Shown here: one piece after another, positions 1 through 8,001 of the stretch
Layout of the letters: each line of letters starts with the position of its first letter
Position numbering within the stretch: the first letter of the stretch is position 1
Assembly (NCBI GenBank): GCA_038253325.1
Contig: JBBSHE010000009.1
Coordinates: 1 to 64,000 of the forward strand
Direction: 5' to 3'
DNA: 64,000 nucleotides
From: JBBSHE01 sp038253325
GTDB lineage: Bacteria > Actinomycetota > Actinomycetes > Propionibacteriales > Nocardioidaceae
The notes under the pieces: model-generated
What the model was told of the DNA's origin: nothing
Seen by the model: only the letters and a program-made list of their open reading frames with translations
Database searches by the model: none
Program-made: the position numbers and the translations under genes

Positions 1-1366
1 CGATCTCGATCCCGGCCGCAGCGAGCTGGTCGCGGATGGCGTCGCCGGCTGGGTAGTCCCGACGCTGCCTGGCCGCCTCGCGCTGCTCGAGCAGCAGCGG
101 CACGAGGACCTCGGCGACCGGACCATCGGCGTTGTGGACCCTCGACGCCCACGGTTCGACGAGCGGGTCGACCCCGAGGACTCCCATCATCGCGCGGGTC
201 TGGCCGAGTGCGGTCGCGGCGGCCTCCGAGTCGCCTTCGCCGAGCGCCTTGTTCCCCGCGCGCACGACGTCGTGCAGAACGGCCAGCGCGGCCGACGTGC
301 CGAGGTCGTCGTTCATCGCGTCCGCGAAGTCCGGTGGTACGTCACCGCTTCCGGTAGGCCCATTGGTGCTCTCGGTCGCGCGAACCACGAACCCCTCGAG
401 TCGCCGGTAGCCCACGCCTGCCTCCTCGAGTGCCTCGAAGGAGAACTCCTGGTTGGACCGGTAGTGCGTCGAAAGCAGGTAGTAGCGAAGCTCGACGGGG
501 CGTACCCGCTTGACCACTTCGGTGACCGCGAGCGCATTCGGCAACGACTTGCTCATCTTCTCACCGGCGGTGGTCACCCATGCGTTGTGCATCCACCATC
601 GCGCGAAGGGCCGTCCGGCCGCCCGCGACTGCGCCAGCTCGTTCTCGTTGTGCGGGAACCGAAGGTCGATGCCAGCGCCGTGGATGTCGAACTCTGGTCC
701 CAGGTACTTCCCAGCCATCGCCGAGCACTCGATGTGCCATCCGGGTCGTCCCCGCCCCCACGGTGCAGGCCAGGAGGCCGTTCCCGGCTCCCCCGGCTTG
801 TGCCCCTTCCACAGCGCGAAGTCTCGCGGGTCCCGTTTCCCGCGCGGGTCGGCGTCCTCGGCCGCCTGCATCTCGTCGATGCGCTGGCCGGACAGCTCGC
901 CGTACGCCGGCCACGACCGGACGTCGTAATACACGTCGCCGGAGCCGTCCGGTGCGACGTACGCGTGGCCGCCGCCGATCAGAGTGACGATCAGCTCGAC
1001 GATCTCGGGGATGTGTCCCGTCGCCCGCGGCTCGTACGCAGGGGGCAGGCAGCCCAGGATGTCGTACGCCTCGTGCAAGGCGCGCTCGAACAAGAAGGCG
1101 TGTGCCCACCACGGACGGCCCGCCTCGGCCGACTTGGCCAGGATCTTGTCTTCGATGTCCGTCACGTTGGCGATGACGGTTACCTGGTAGCCGGCATGCT
1201 CCAGCCAGCGCCGCAGCACGTCGAACACGATCTCCTTGTAGATGTGACCGACGTGCGGAGCAGCTTGCACCGTGAGCCCGCAGTGGTAGATGCCGACGTG
1301 CCCGGGCACCAGCGGTTCGAATACGCGCACCGACCGGGTCAGGCTGTCGTACAGGCGGAGACTCAC
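1..1366 (-). CDS. cysS: Cysteine--tRNA ligase (partial, C-terminus outside window)
   Basis: Class I aminoacyl-tRNA synthetase that charges tRNA-Cys in the cytosol. The translation starts MSLRLYDSLTRSV and shows the CysRS pattern: the zinc-region Cys in GIYHCGLTV, a HIGH-type motif (PHVGHIYKEIVFDVLRRW), NVTDIEDKI, the WHIECSAM zinc segment, GIDLRFPHNENE and the activating loop GEKMSKS near position 560. About 455 codons are present and the reading frame is still open at base 1, so the C-terminal end lies outside. The start is a GTG at 1366 with no strong ribosome binding site. It is CysRS rather than MshC: the KMSKS loop and the DIEDKI segment fit cysS, and CysRS commonly sits next to ispF in actinobacteria. 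Here 8 kb of other genes separate the two. Confidence 0.93.
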   Translation of the reverse strand, partial: MSLRLYDSLTRSVRVFEPLVPGHVGIYHCGLTVQAAPHVGHIYKEIVFDVLRRWLEHAGYQVTVIANVTDIEDKILAKSAEAGRPWWAHAFLFERALHEAYDILGCLPPAYEPRATGHIPEIVELIVTLIGGGHAYVAPDGSGDVYYDVRSWPAYGELSGQRIDEMQAAEDADPRGKRDPRDFALWKGHKPGEPGTASWPAPWGRGRPGWHIECSAMAGKYLGPEFDIHGAGIDLRFPHNENELAQSRAAGRPFARWWMHNAWVTTAGEKMSKSLPNALAVTEVVKRVRPVELRYYLLSTHYRSNQEFSFEALEEAGVGYRRLEGFVVRATESTNGPTGSGDVPPDFADAMNDDLGTSAALAVLHDVVRAGNKALGEGDSEAAATALGQTRAMMGVLGVDPLVEPWASRVHNADGPVAEVLVPLLLEQREAARQRRDYPAGDAIRDQLAAAGIEI

Positions 1367-1490
1367 CGCAGCAGCGTAGCGGTCGACATTTCCGATGCTC
1401 GCGGTGCGTTTGCGCCTGGGTACGCCGCGATTTGCGGAACTTCTTCCGGGGATGCACCGACCCAGCGCGCTATGCCGCTAGCGTGGACCG

Positions 1491-2813
1491 ATGCACACCG
1501 GATGGACAGCGGCCACAGCGGGAGTCATCGTCGGGCTGGTCATGGTGCCTGCAAACGGGCCAACGACCGGTCCCCAGGTCGGCGACCCTACGCTTTCCCG
1601 TGCCCAGCCGGCGATGACCGTGTCGGCTGGCCACGCTCGACATATCCAGTTCGACCGCTGGCGCGGCGCTGCTCTCAAGCACGGCATCTTCTCGGCGACC
1701 AGGTACGCCGACGGCGGGGTCGAGATCGGAGCGGGCTTCGGAACCTCGACGTACCGCGACCCGTACGGTTCGCACTCGGTCCGTCGTTACGACTACGGAA
1801 GATGGCGCTCCCCATGGGTCCATACCGACTTCGGGCTCACTGAGCTGATCGCGTCGTACAACGTGCAGACGCCGACCGGGACGTTCATCGCCGTGTCCGT
1901 CCGCGGCGTCACCGCGACGGGCAGCCGCTCGTCCTGGGACGGTCTGGGGCGCTGGGCCGGCCACGACATCCGCTTCCACCGGATGAGCCTGGGCACCCAG
2001 GCGGATGACTACTCGAGCGTCAATGTCGACACGCTGCAGACGAACGGCGCCCACCGCTACCGCGCCTGGCAGCTGCGGGTCACGCTCTACCGGGCGCACG
2101 GAGCGTCCGCGACGCCCAACCTGCGCCGCATCGGCGCGGTCGCCACCCGACTGCCGGCCGGCAGGCCGCCGACGAGCACTCCGCTCGCCCATCGTGCCGT
2201 CGATCTTGCGGTGCCGAGGTACTCGCAGGAGACCCATCGCGGTGAGTACCCCCGCTACAACGGCGGAGGGGAAGCCTGGTGCAGCCCGACCTCGACGGCA
2301 ATGGTGCTCGGGTTCTGGCGCACCGGGCCGACGCCGCGTCAGTACGCCTGGGTCGACCCCGCGTACGCCGATCCGTGGGTCGACTACGCCGCCCGGTACA
2401 CGTACGACTGGACCTACGACGGGACTGGCAACTGGCCGTTCAACACCGCCTACGCCGGCCGGTTCGACCATCTCGACGCATTCGTGACCCGGCTGTACTC
2501 CCTGCGCGGTGCACAGCTGCTCGTCGATGCGGGGATCCCGGTGGTCGCGTCGATCGCATTCGGACCGGGCGAGCTGACCGGCGCGCCGATCAGGTCCAGC
2601 AACGGGCACCTGCTCGTGATCCGCGGTTTCACCCGCACTGGCGACGTCATCGTGAACGACCCGGCGGCGAGTTCCGCCGCCGGCGTCCGCCGGGTATACG
2701 ACCGCGGACAGTTCGAACGCGCCTGGCTGCCGACCTCGGGCGGGACCGTCTATGTCATCCACCCGCCCGGACGGGCGCCCCTTCCGGACCCGTCGAAGTA
2801 CAGCGCCTGGTGA
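1491..2813 (+). CDS. Secreted C39-like peptidase family protein (copy 1)
   Basis: A 440-aa protein with an N-terminal hydrophobic signal-like segment (residues about 5-25), a beta-rich middle part and a C-terminal papain-like C39-type domain (about 230-435). Likely catalytic elements are the Cys in EAWCSPTSTAMVL, the His in NGHLLVIRGF and the Asp in VNDPAA, the Cys/His/Asp order of the peptidase_C39_2 family. It is probably an exported cysteine peptidase or amidase-like enzyme; the substrate is unknown. The next gene starts 8 bases after its stop and is a paralogue, so the two are probably co-transcribed. Family assignment rests on motif recognition only; the middle region has no function I can name. 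Confidence 0.75.
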   Translation: MHTGWTAATAGVIVGLVMVPANGPTTGPQVGDPTLSRAQPAMTVSAGHARHIQFDRWRGAALKHGIFSATRYADGGVEIGAGFGTSTYRDPYGSHSVRRYDYGRWRSPWVHTDFGLTELIASYNVQTPTGTFIAVSVRGVTATGSRSSWDGLGRWAGHDIRFHRMSLGTQADDYSSVNVDTLQTNGAHRYRAWQLRVTLYRAHGASATPNLRRIGAVATRLPAGRPPTSTPLAHRAVDLAVPRYSQETHRGEYPRYNGGGEAWCSPTSTAMVLGFWRTGPTPRQYAWVDPAYADPWVDYAARYTYDWTYDGTGNWPFNTAYAGRFDHLDAFVTRLYSLRGAQLLVDAGIPVVASIAFGPGELTGAPIRSSNGHLLVIRGFTRTGDVIVNDPAASSAAGVRRVYDRGQFERAWLPTSGGTVYVIHPPGRAPLPDPSKYSAW

Positions 2814-2820
2814 GCCGACG

Positions 2821-4224
2821 ATGACGAGCGCGCCGCCCACCCCGTCCACCGGCCGTGAGCTGGCGGAGCCGGGCGACACCGGCATCGATGCCATCCCCGG
2901 ACAACGAGGGGCGGTGTCCACCACAACGGATGCGTCCGGACTCCGGCACATCCGGCTGCACCGGTGGTCAGGTGCCGCCGCGCTCAAGTCGGGGCTGTTC
3001 GCCTCGACCCGCGCAGCCGGCGCCTCCGTCGTACTCGCCGATCCAGCGACACCGGTCGATGACCTCGACGCGTGTCGTGACGGGGAACCGTCCGGCTTCC
3101 AGGGCAGGTCTCGGACCTCACCGGCCGTCGAGTCGGACCTCCCGGTCACCGATCTCGGTTCGGACCGTGACGGGGAACCGTCCGCCTACGAAGGCGGGTC
3201 CTGGGCCGCACCGGTCGTCGAGACGGATTTTCCGGTCGTCGACCTCGTCTCGTCGTGGAACGCCGACACGCCGCCGGGCACGTGGGTCATCGTGGAGGTC
3301 CGGGTGGTGGGCGACGGCGACCACGACTGGTCACCCTGGTTCACGTTGGCGCGCTGGTGCTCCCACGAAGACGGCCCGGTGGCAACGTCGGTAACCGGCC
3401 AGCGCGGGCGGGTCGCCAGCGTCGACGTGGACCGGTTGCGGGCTGCCGACGGCCGGCACTTCGAACGCTGGCAGCTGCGGATCCAGCTCCTACGTCGGCG
3501 GGGGGTCGCACTCACGCCGGTCCTGCACGCGCTGAGTGCCGTCACCACGCAGTGGCCATCCGCCGAATCCGCGGTCGTCGCCGCCGTCCCTGGTCCGGCA
3601 GTGGAGCGGGACCTCGACGTACCGGCCTATGCCCAACGTCTGCACGCCGGGCACAGTCCGCACTGGGGCGGCGGCGGAGCATCGTGGTGCTCGCCGACAT
3701 CGGTGTCCATGCTGCTCGCCTTCTGGGACCGGTTGCCGGATCCGTCGGAGTACGCCTGGGTCTCGGCGGACGACCCTGCGCCGTGGGTGGACCACGCCGC
3801 GAAGGGCACGTACGACGCGGCGTACCGCGGTTGCGGCAACTGGTCGTTCAATGCTGCCTACGCCGCCCGGCTCGGCCTCGACGCGTTCGTCACCCGGCTG
3901 CGTTCGCTGGAGGAGGCGGCGGCGTTCATCGCGGCCGGCATCCCACTGGTGGCGGCGATCTCGTTCCCGGACGGGGAGCTCACCGGAGCCGGGTACACCA
4001 CGAACGGGCATCTGCTCGTCATCCGTGGGTTCACCGCCGTCGGTGACGTCATCACGAACGACCCGGCCGCGCACGGACAAGCCGACGACGCCCAGGTACG
4101 TACGGTCTACGATCGACGCGAGTTCGGCTCCCGCTGGCTCGACCACGCGGGCGGTCTCGTCTACGTCATCCGGCCGCACGACGTCCCGCTGCCGGCGGCG
4201 TACACCGCGGAACCCAACTGGTGA
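2821..4224 (+). CDS. C39-like peptidase family protein (copy 2, no signal peptide)
   Basis: A 467-aa paralogue of the preceding gene, sharing the catalytic segments: ASWCSPTSVSMLLAFW, NGHLLVIRGF and TNDPAA. The start is the ATG at 2821, eight bases after the upstream stop; an in-frame open stretch continues upstream but overlaps copy 1. Unlike copy 1 it has no hydrophobic N-terminus, so it may stay in the cytosol or leave by another route. Residues about 85-145 contain a 30-residue module repeated twice (RDGEPSGFQG and RDGEPSAYEG); copy 1 has only one counterpart (YDYGRWRSPWVHTDF). The pair looks like a tandem duplication that then diverged. The substrate is not predictable. Confidence 0.72.
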   Translation: MTSAPPTPSTGRELAEPGDTGIDAIPGQRGAVSTTTDASGLRHIRLHRWSGAAALKSGLFASTRAAGASVVLADPATPVDDLDACRDGEPSGFQGRSRTSPAVESDLPVTDLGSDRDGEPSAYEGGSWAAPVVETDFPVVDLVSSWNADTPPGTWVIVEVRVVGDGDHDWSPWFTLARWCSHEDGPVATSVTGQRGRVASVDVDRLRAADGRHFERWQLRIQLLRRRGVALTPVLHALSAVTTQWPSAESAVVAAVPGPAVERDLDVPAYAQRLHAGHSPHWGGGGASWCSPTSVSMLLAFWDRLPDPSEYAWVSADDPAPWVDHAAKGTYDAAYRGCGNWSFNAAYAARLGLDAFVTRLRSLEEAAAFIAAGIPLVAAISFPDGELTGAGYTTNGHLLVIRGFTAVGDVITNDPAAHGQADDAQVRTVYDRREFGSRWLDHAGGLVYVIRPHDVPLPAAYTAEPNW

Positions 4225-4230
4225 CCGCGC

Positions 4231-4566
4231 CGGACGTCCGGACAACCGTGCGCGCCGCGCCGTACGTCCGAACAACCGTGGGCGATAACGCTCGACCCCT
4301 CGGACGAAACCCGCACCGCCCGCGCGACTCCCCCCAACGTCCGAACAACCGTGCGCCATAACGCTCTTCCCCTCGGACGAAACCCGCACCGCCCGCGCGA
4401 CTCCCCCCAACGTCCGAACAACCGTGCGCCATAACGCTCTTCCCCTCGGACGCAACCCGCACCGCCCGCGCGACTCCCCCCAACGTCCGAACAACCGTGC
4501 GCGCCGCGTCGTACGTCCGAACAACCGTGGGCGATAACGCTCGACCCCTCGGACGAAACGCGCACG
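4231..4566. repeat. Intergenic tandem repeat array (73-bp units, with 30-bp spacer units)
   Basis: Six copies of the core CGTCCGAACAACCGTG (the first with one mismatch) start at 4235, 4265, 4338, 4411, 4484 and 4514. Spacings are 30, 73, 73, 73 and 30 bp, so the array reads A-B-B-B-A-B' and the A-B pair recurs 249 bp apart. Each 73-bp unit also holds TCGGACG, the inverse of CGTCCGA, giving a 7-bp inverted repeat around a 28-nt loop (for example 4338-4344 with 4373-4379). The array fills the whole gap between convergent genes (peptidase copy 2 and the DUF2207 gene). Since 73 is not a multiple of 3, the open frames through it are not conserved in phase and are not called as genes. Confidence 0.9.
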
Positions 4567-4569
4567 GCC

Positions 4570-6339
4570 TCAGCGACGAGACCCTTCGGCTTGACCGGGC
4601 TCGCCGACCGGGCGTCGGGAGGCGACTGCGGCGTTGAGGGTTGCCATCAGCCGATCGAGCGATCCCGCAATCTCCGACAGGTGCCAATCCTGCGGTGCGC
4701 CGTACCACGGCAGCGGCTCGTCGGGCTCGTCGTCCCCGTCCGTCGCCGCCAAGGCCTCGGCCCACCGCTCGTCGGCCCCGAAGACCAGGGCGTACGGGTA
4801 GAACCGAGAGATCAGCTCCTGGCGACGGACGATCGGGATGTCGTCGACGTCGGCTCGATGCAGGTAGTCGCGGAACGCGTGGAGCTCGGAGAGTACCCGG
4901 CTTCCCTTGGCCGTACGCGCCGGAGCGGCTTGCGCCACGAGCGTGAGAGCAACCCCGGAGAGCAAGATCGCCACGCCAACCAGTCCGAACCTGCTGACGA
5001 GCGCCAACACCACGGTCATCGCAACACCCGCGAGCGTCAGCACCCATCCCGCCGTGGTCCAGCGGCTACGCACGGCGTCCGGTCGCTCACCGAACCAGCC
5101 CTGCACGACGAGGTCGTCGTAGAGCAAGCCCTGGATGGCAGGCAGTTGGGCGCGGATTCGCTCACCGGCGTCGGAGATCGTCACGGTGTCGCCATCGTGG
5201 AACAGCGCATCGAGGACCGCTCGCTCGTAGGCGAGCAGCTCGTCGCCGGGATCGCCGCGCTTGTGCAGGCGCCAGTCCATCCGCCCGTACCTCGAGTCCG
5301 CCGGGAGCTCCTCGACGAACAGGTGATTTCGGGCCGCCAGGTCGATGACCGTCGACGTCACGTCGACGATGTCGGCACGCTCGTCGGCGAGCGTACCCAT
5401 CTGACCGGGACGTACGGCACCCGGAGGCGCAAACCCGACCGTGCCGTCGTCGGTGGTCACCAGGTACGTCGTCGGACTGGGCCTCCCGCTCGCTGCGTCG
5501 CGGCCGCGAAGCCACCAGAGCAACATGGCAGCAAAGAACCCGAGCACGAGAACAGCAAGCGCGGTCCACAGCGGCTGGCCGGATGCGGAAAACGCACGGC
5601 TCAGGCTCCAACGTTCCCGAAACATCGCGTCGACGGCAACTGCTCTCGGCCCGAGACCCAGGATGCCGACGATCTCGCCGCCTTCCGGCAGATCGAGCTC
5701 CTTCATGGTGGGACCGGCGGTCTCCGCAAGCGTCGACGTCGTACATGGCTTGCTCGACCCCGGTGCACCGGCGAGGCAGTTCTGCCACCGGACATCAGGG
5801 GCGGACCACTCGATCGTGGCGTTGCGCACCGGCTCATCGAATCCCTGAAGCACCGGCCAGCGCACCTCGATCCCGTCGGGTGTGCCCGCGACGGCCCCAG
5901 AGATCCGGTAGTCGAACAGCACCCTCTTGCTGCGCGTCCGCGGACCCGGCAGGTCGAAGTCGATCGTCGCACGTTGGTCGCTGGTCATGAGGTTCGCGTT
6001 GAGCGGTCCCTGCACGGATTTCACGGTGAGGTCATCGATCGCATACACCCGATCGCGCTCGGCGTCGAACTGCTCGCGCAGGTCCAGCGTGCGCGAAAGC
6101 CGGCTGACGGACGGCGAGCCCAGGTCGTAGTCCACGGACTCGGCGACGTGCAGGTCTCCGTTGCGCTGCACCGTGACGGTGGCATGGTACTGCGAGATGG
6201 ACGGTCCGTTCGTCGTCGACGCGGTGGCGTACGTTGCCATTCCCACCAGGAGTGTGGGAGCCGCGAGCGCGGCGGCGGCGGCCAACCCTCGCGACCGGAC
6301 CCCCTGGAGCGGTCGGACGGGCGGACGGAACATGAGCAT
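4570..6339 (-). CDS. DUF2207 domain-containing membrane protein
   Basis: A 589-aa predicted membrane protein of the DUF2207 family. It has an N-terminal signal or anchor segment (about 15-40), an extracytoplasmic beta-rich domain (about 45-240, with IDFDLPGP and GIEVRWPVLQG), a transmembrane helix (about 258-278, ALAVLVLGFFAAMLLWWL), a cytoplasmic domain and two more helices (about 425-470), then an acidic tail ending near a WYGAPQDW segment. Family members are widespread in actinobacteria and have no proven function. The gene ends exactly where the repeat array begins. The ATG at 6339 is used; a second ATG at 6333 is equally possible, as no clear ribosome binding site is present. Confidence 0.8.
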   Translation of the reverse strand: MLMFRPPVRPLQGVRSRGLAAAAALAAPTLLVGMATYATASTTNGPSISQYHATVTVQRNGDLHVAESVDYDLGSPSVSRLSRTLDLREQFDAERDRVYAIDDLTVKSVQGPLNANLMTSDQRATIDFDLPGPRTRSKRVLFDYRISGAVAGTPDGIEVRWPVLQGFDEPVRNATIEWSAPDVRWQNCLAGAPGSSKPCTTSTLAETAGPTMKELDLPEGGEIVGILGLGPRAVAVDAMFRERWSLSRAFSASGQPLWTALAVLVLGFFAAMLLWWLRGRDAASGRPSPTTYLVTTDDGTVGFAPPGAVRPGQMGTLADERADIVDVTSTVIDLAARNHLFVEELPADSRYGRMDWRLHKRGDPGDELLAYERAVLDALFHDGDTVTISDAGERIRAQLPAIQGLLYDDLVVQGWFGERPDAVRSRWTTAGWVLTLAGVAMTVVLALVSRFGLVGVAILLSGVALTLVAQAAPARTAKGSRVLSELHAFRDYLHRADVDDIPIVRRQELISRFYPYALVFGADERWAEALAATDGDDEPDEPLPWYGAPQDWHLSEIAGSLDRLMATLNAAVASRRPVGEPGQAEGSRR

Positions 6340-6386
6340 CAGGGTAGTGTGCGAGTGCGCAATTCGGGCCGGTCAGAGGAGGCGCG

Positions 6387-7421
6387 TTGAGTGAGGAGCC
6401 GGCCCCGCCTGCTGGCTACGGGTACGGGACCTGGACGCAGCCCGGCCAGCTGCCGACCGGATACCACCAGCCGTACCCGTCGAGTTGGGGCGCCGGCGGG
6501 TTCGCACCACCGCCGCCACGCCGGCGGGGCGTCTCGACCGCGATCCTGATCGTCCTCGGAACGCTCGGCCTGAGCGCATTCGTGCTGGTCGTGATTGCCG
6601 CAGCGACCGTCGGGCGGAACGCGAACGACGCCGGCCACTCCGACGTCCAGTCGGTCCGGCCGTCGCCCCACCCCGGGCCGTCGAAGCCGGCGCCAAACCC
6701 TGGGACCCCGGACGCCGTCCTTCAGCAGAACGAGATCTACCGGACCGGTCCGCTCGCGCCCGTGTCCTGTCCTGCCGCGGCGCTCGGCAGCGCCACGAAG
6801 CAGGAGCAGACCGACTTCTACCAAGGGCTGATGTCGTGCCTGGACAAGACATGGGCCCCCAACGTCGAGGAGGCCGGCTTTTCGTTCACTGACCCCGGGC
6901 TGGTCGTCTTCGACACGGCCGTGTCGACGCCGTGCGGCACGTTCTCGCCGCAGACAGGCAGCATCCTCGCCTTCTATTGTCCCGGGGACTCGGTCATGTA
7001 CGCCGACGTCAACCAGATGAAGAAGAGCTTCGGGACGTTCGACGTCGCGTACGCGATCACGATCGGACACGAGTTCGGACACCACATCCAGCTCGAGACC
7101 GGCCAGACAAGGGCCGAGCAGCAGGCCGTCTATGCAAGCTACTCGCGCAAGCTCGACTTGTCCCGGCGGCGTGAGCTGCAAGCGAGCTGCTACGGCGGTC
7201 TCTTCCTGGGCTCGATCAAGAGCTCGTATCCGATGACGGCGGAGAAGGAGCAGCAGCTCGATCGGATCTCTGGTTTCTTCGGCGACACGGCCGATGCTCC
7301 CGCGAACCGACGCGACCACGGCAGCGGTATGTCGAACCACTACTGGATCATGAAGGCGTACCACGACGACAACGTCGACGCCTGCGACGTCTGGGCAGCG
7401 CCCGACAGCCTGACCCAGTGA
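6387..7421 (+). CDS. Neutral zinc metallopeptidase (YpfJ-type), membrane anchored
   Basis: A 344-aa protein with a Pro/Gly/Tyr-rich cytoplasmic N-terminus (about 1-45), one transmembrane helix (about 48-72), a Pro-rich linker and a C-terminal zinc peptidase domain. The zinc motif HEFGH is in TIGHEFGHHIQLE (about residue 231), and the third ligand is probably within the RRELQASCYGG segment downstream, as in the putative neutral zinc metallopeptidase family. The domain would face outside the membrane. The start is TTG at 6387, 6 bases after an AGAGGA sequence; it is transcribed divergently from the DUF2207 gene, 48 bp away. Confidence 0.82.
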   Translation: MSEEPAPPAGYGYGTWTQPGQLPTGYHQPYPSSWGAGGFAPPPPRRRGVSTAILIVLGTLGLSAFVLVVIAAATVGRNANDAGHSDVQSVRPSPHPGPSKPAPNPGTPDAVLQQNEIYRTGPLAPVSCPAAALGSATKQEQTDFYQGLMSCLDKTWAPNVEEAGFSFTDPGLVVFDTAVSTPCGTFSPQTGSILAFYCPGDSVMYADVNQMKKSFGTFDVAYAITIGHEFGHHIQLETGQTRAEQQAVYASYSRKLDLSRRRELQASCYGGLFLGSIKSSYPMTAEKEQQLDRISGFFGDTADAPANRRDHGSGMSNHYWIMKAYHDDNVDACDVWAAPDSLTQ

Positions 7422-7452
7422 TACATCGGATCTGCCGCGGAGGGAGGACGAG

Positions 7453-7893
7453 CTAGTCGTCTCCCGGGCTCTGTTGTAGGACCCAGCCGTTGCCGTCCGG
7501 GTCGTTGAAGAAGGCGTATGCGTTCCAGCCTCTCGGGTCGCCTGTGACACCGCGGTAGACCGACTTGCCCCCTTCCTGGACAACCTCCAAAATCCCACTG
7601 ACTGCTACGCCGTTCTCGATGAGGCTTGCCCGCGCCGCGTTGATGTCAGAGACAACGACCTGCAATCCATGGAGCGAGCCTGGAGCCATGTCTTCCATGC
7701 CTGGCCCGGGCGCCAAGCCGGTCATCAGCGCGATCGAGCATCCAGAGCCATGAGGAGTCAGCTGGACCATGCGGACATCGTCGCCGAATTGACTGTCGAA
7801 GTCCTCGTTGAACCCGATCTGGTCCCTGTAAAAGGCCTTCGCTCGGTCCAGGTCTGAGACGGGCACGAACACGACCTCGATTCGCCACTCCAC
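7453..7893 (-). CDS. VOC superfamily (glyoxalase/bleomycin-resistance-like) protein
   Basis: A 146-aa vicinal-oxygen-chelate protein with the two beta-alpha-beta-beta-beta halves: EVVFVPVSDLDRAKAFYRDQIGF at the N-terminus and GVTGDPRGWNAYAFFNDPDGN at the C-terminus, the latter typical of the second metal-binding half. Such proteins are small cytosolic lyases, dioxygenases or antibiotic-binding proteins; the sequence does not show which. It stands alone, convergent with the metallopeptidase gene. Confidence 0.8.
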   Translation of the reverse strand: MEWRIEVVFVPVSDLDRAKAFYRDQIGFNEDFDSQFGDDVRMVQLTPHGSGCSIALMTGLAPGPGMEDMAPGSLHGLQVVVSDINAARASLIENGVAVSGILEVVQEGGKSVYRGVTGDPRGWNAYAFFNDPDGNGWVLQQSPGDD

Positions 7894-8001
7894 GAGCCGA
7901 TCCTAGGACCCGCCACATCACCGACCCGAAACTACGCAAGACCATCCGTCGAGCACAGACCATCAAGGGGCAAACGTTGCCTGACGCAATGCTGGGAACG
8001 G

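Noticed and set aside
134..1843. Long open frame of 569 codons on the plus strand over the first gene
   Set aside because: It lies antisense to cysS, whose translation contains all CysRS motifs. The plus-strand translation is Arg/Val/Asp-rich and without domain pattern, the usual shadow frame in high-GC DNA.
4231..4566. CRISPR array
   Set aside because: Unit lengths are 73 and 30 bp with nearly identical content between cores, so there are no unique spacers, and no cas genes are near.
4161..5047. Open frames on the minus strand through the repeat array (134-344 codons)
   Set aside because: They arise from the 73-bp units read in successive frames; they have no ribosome binding site and overlap the real peptidase and DUF2207 genes.
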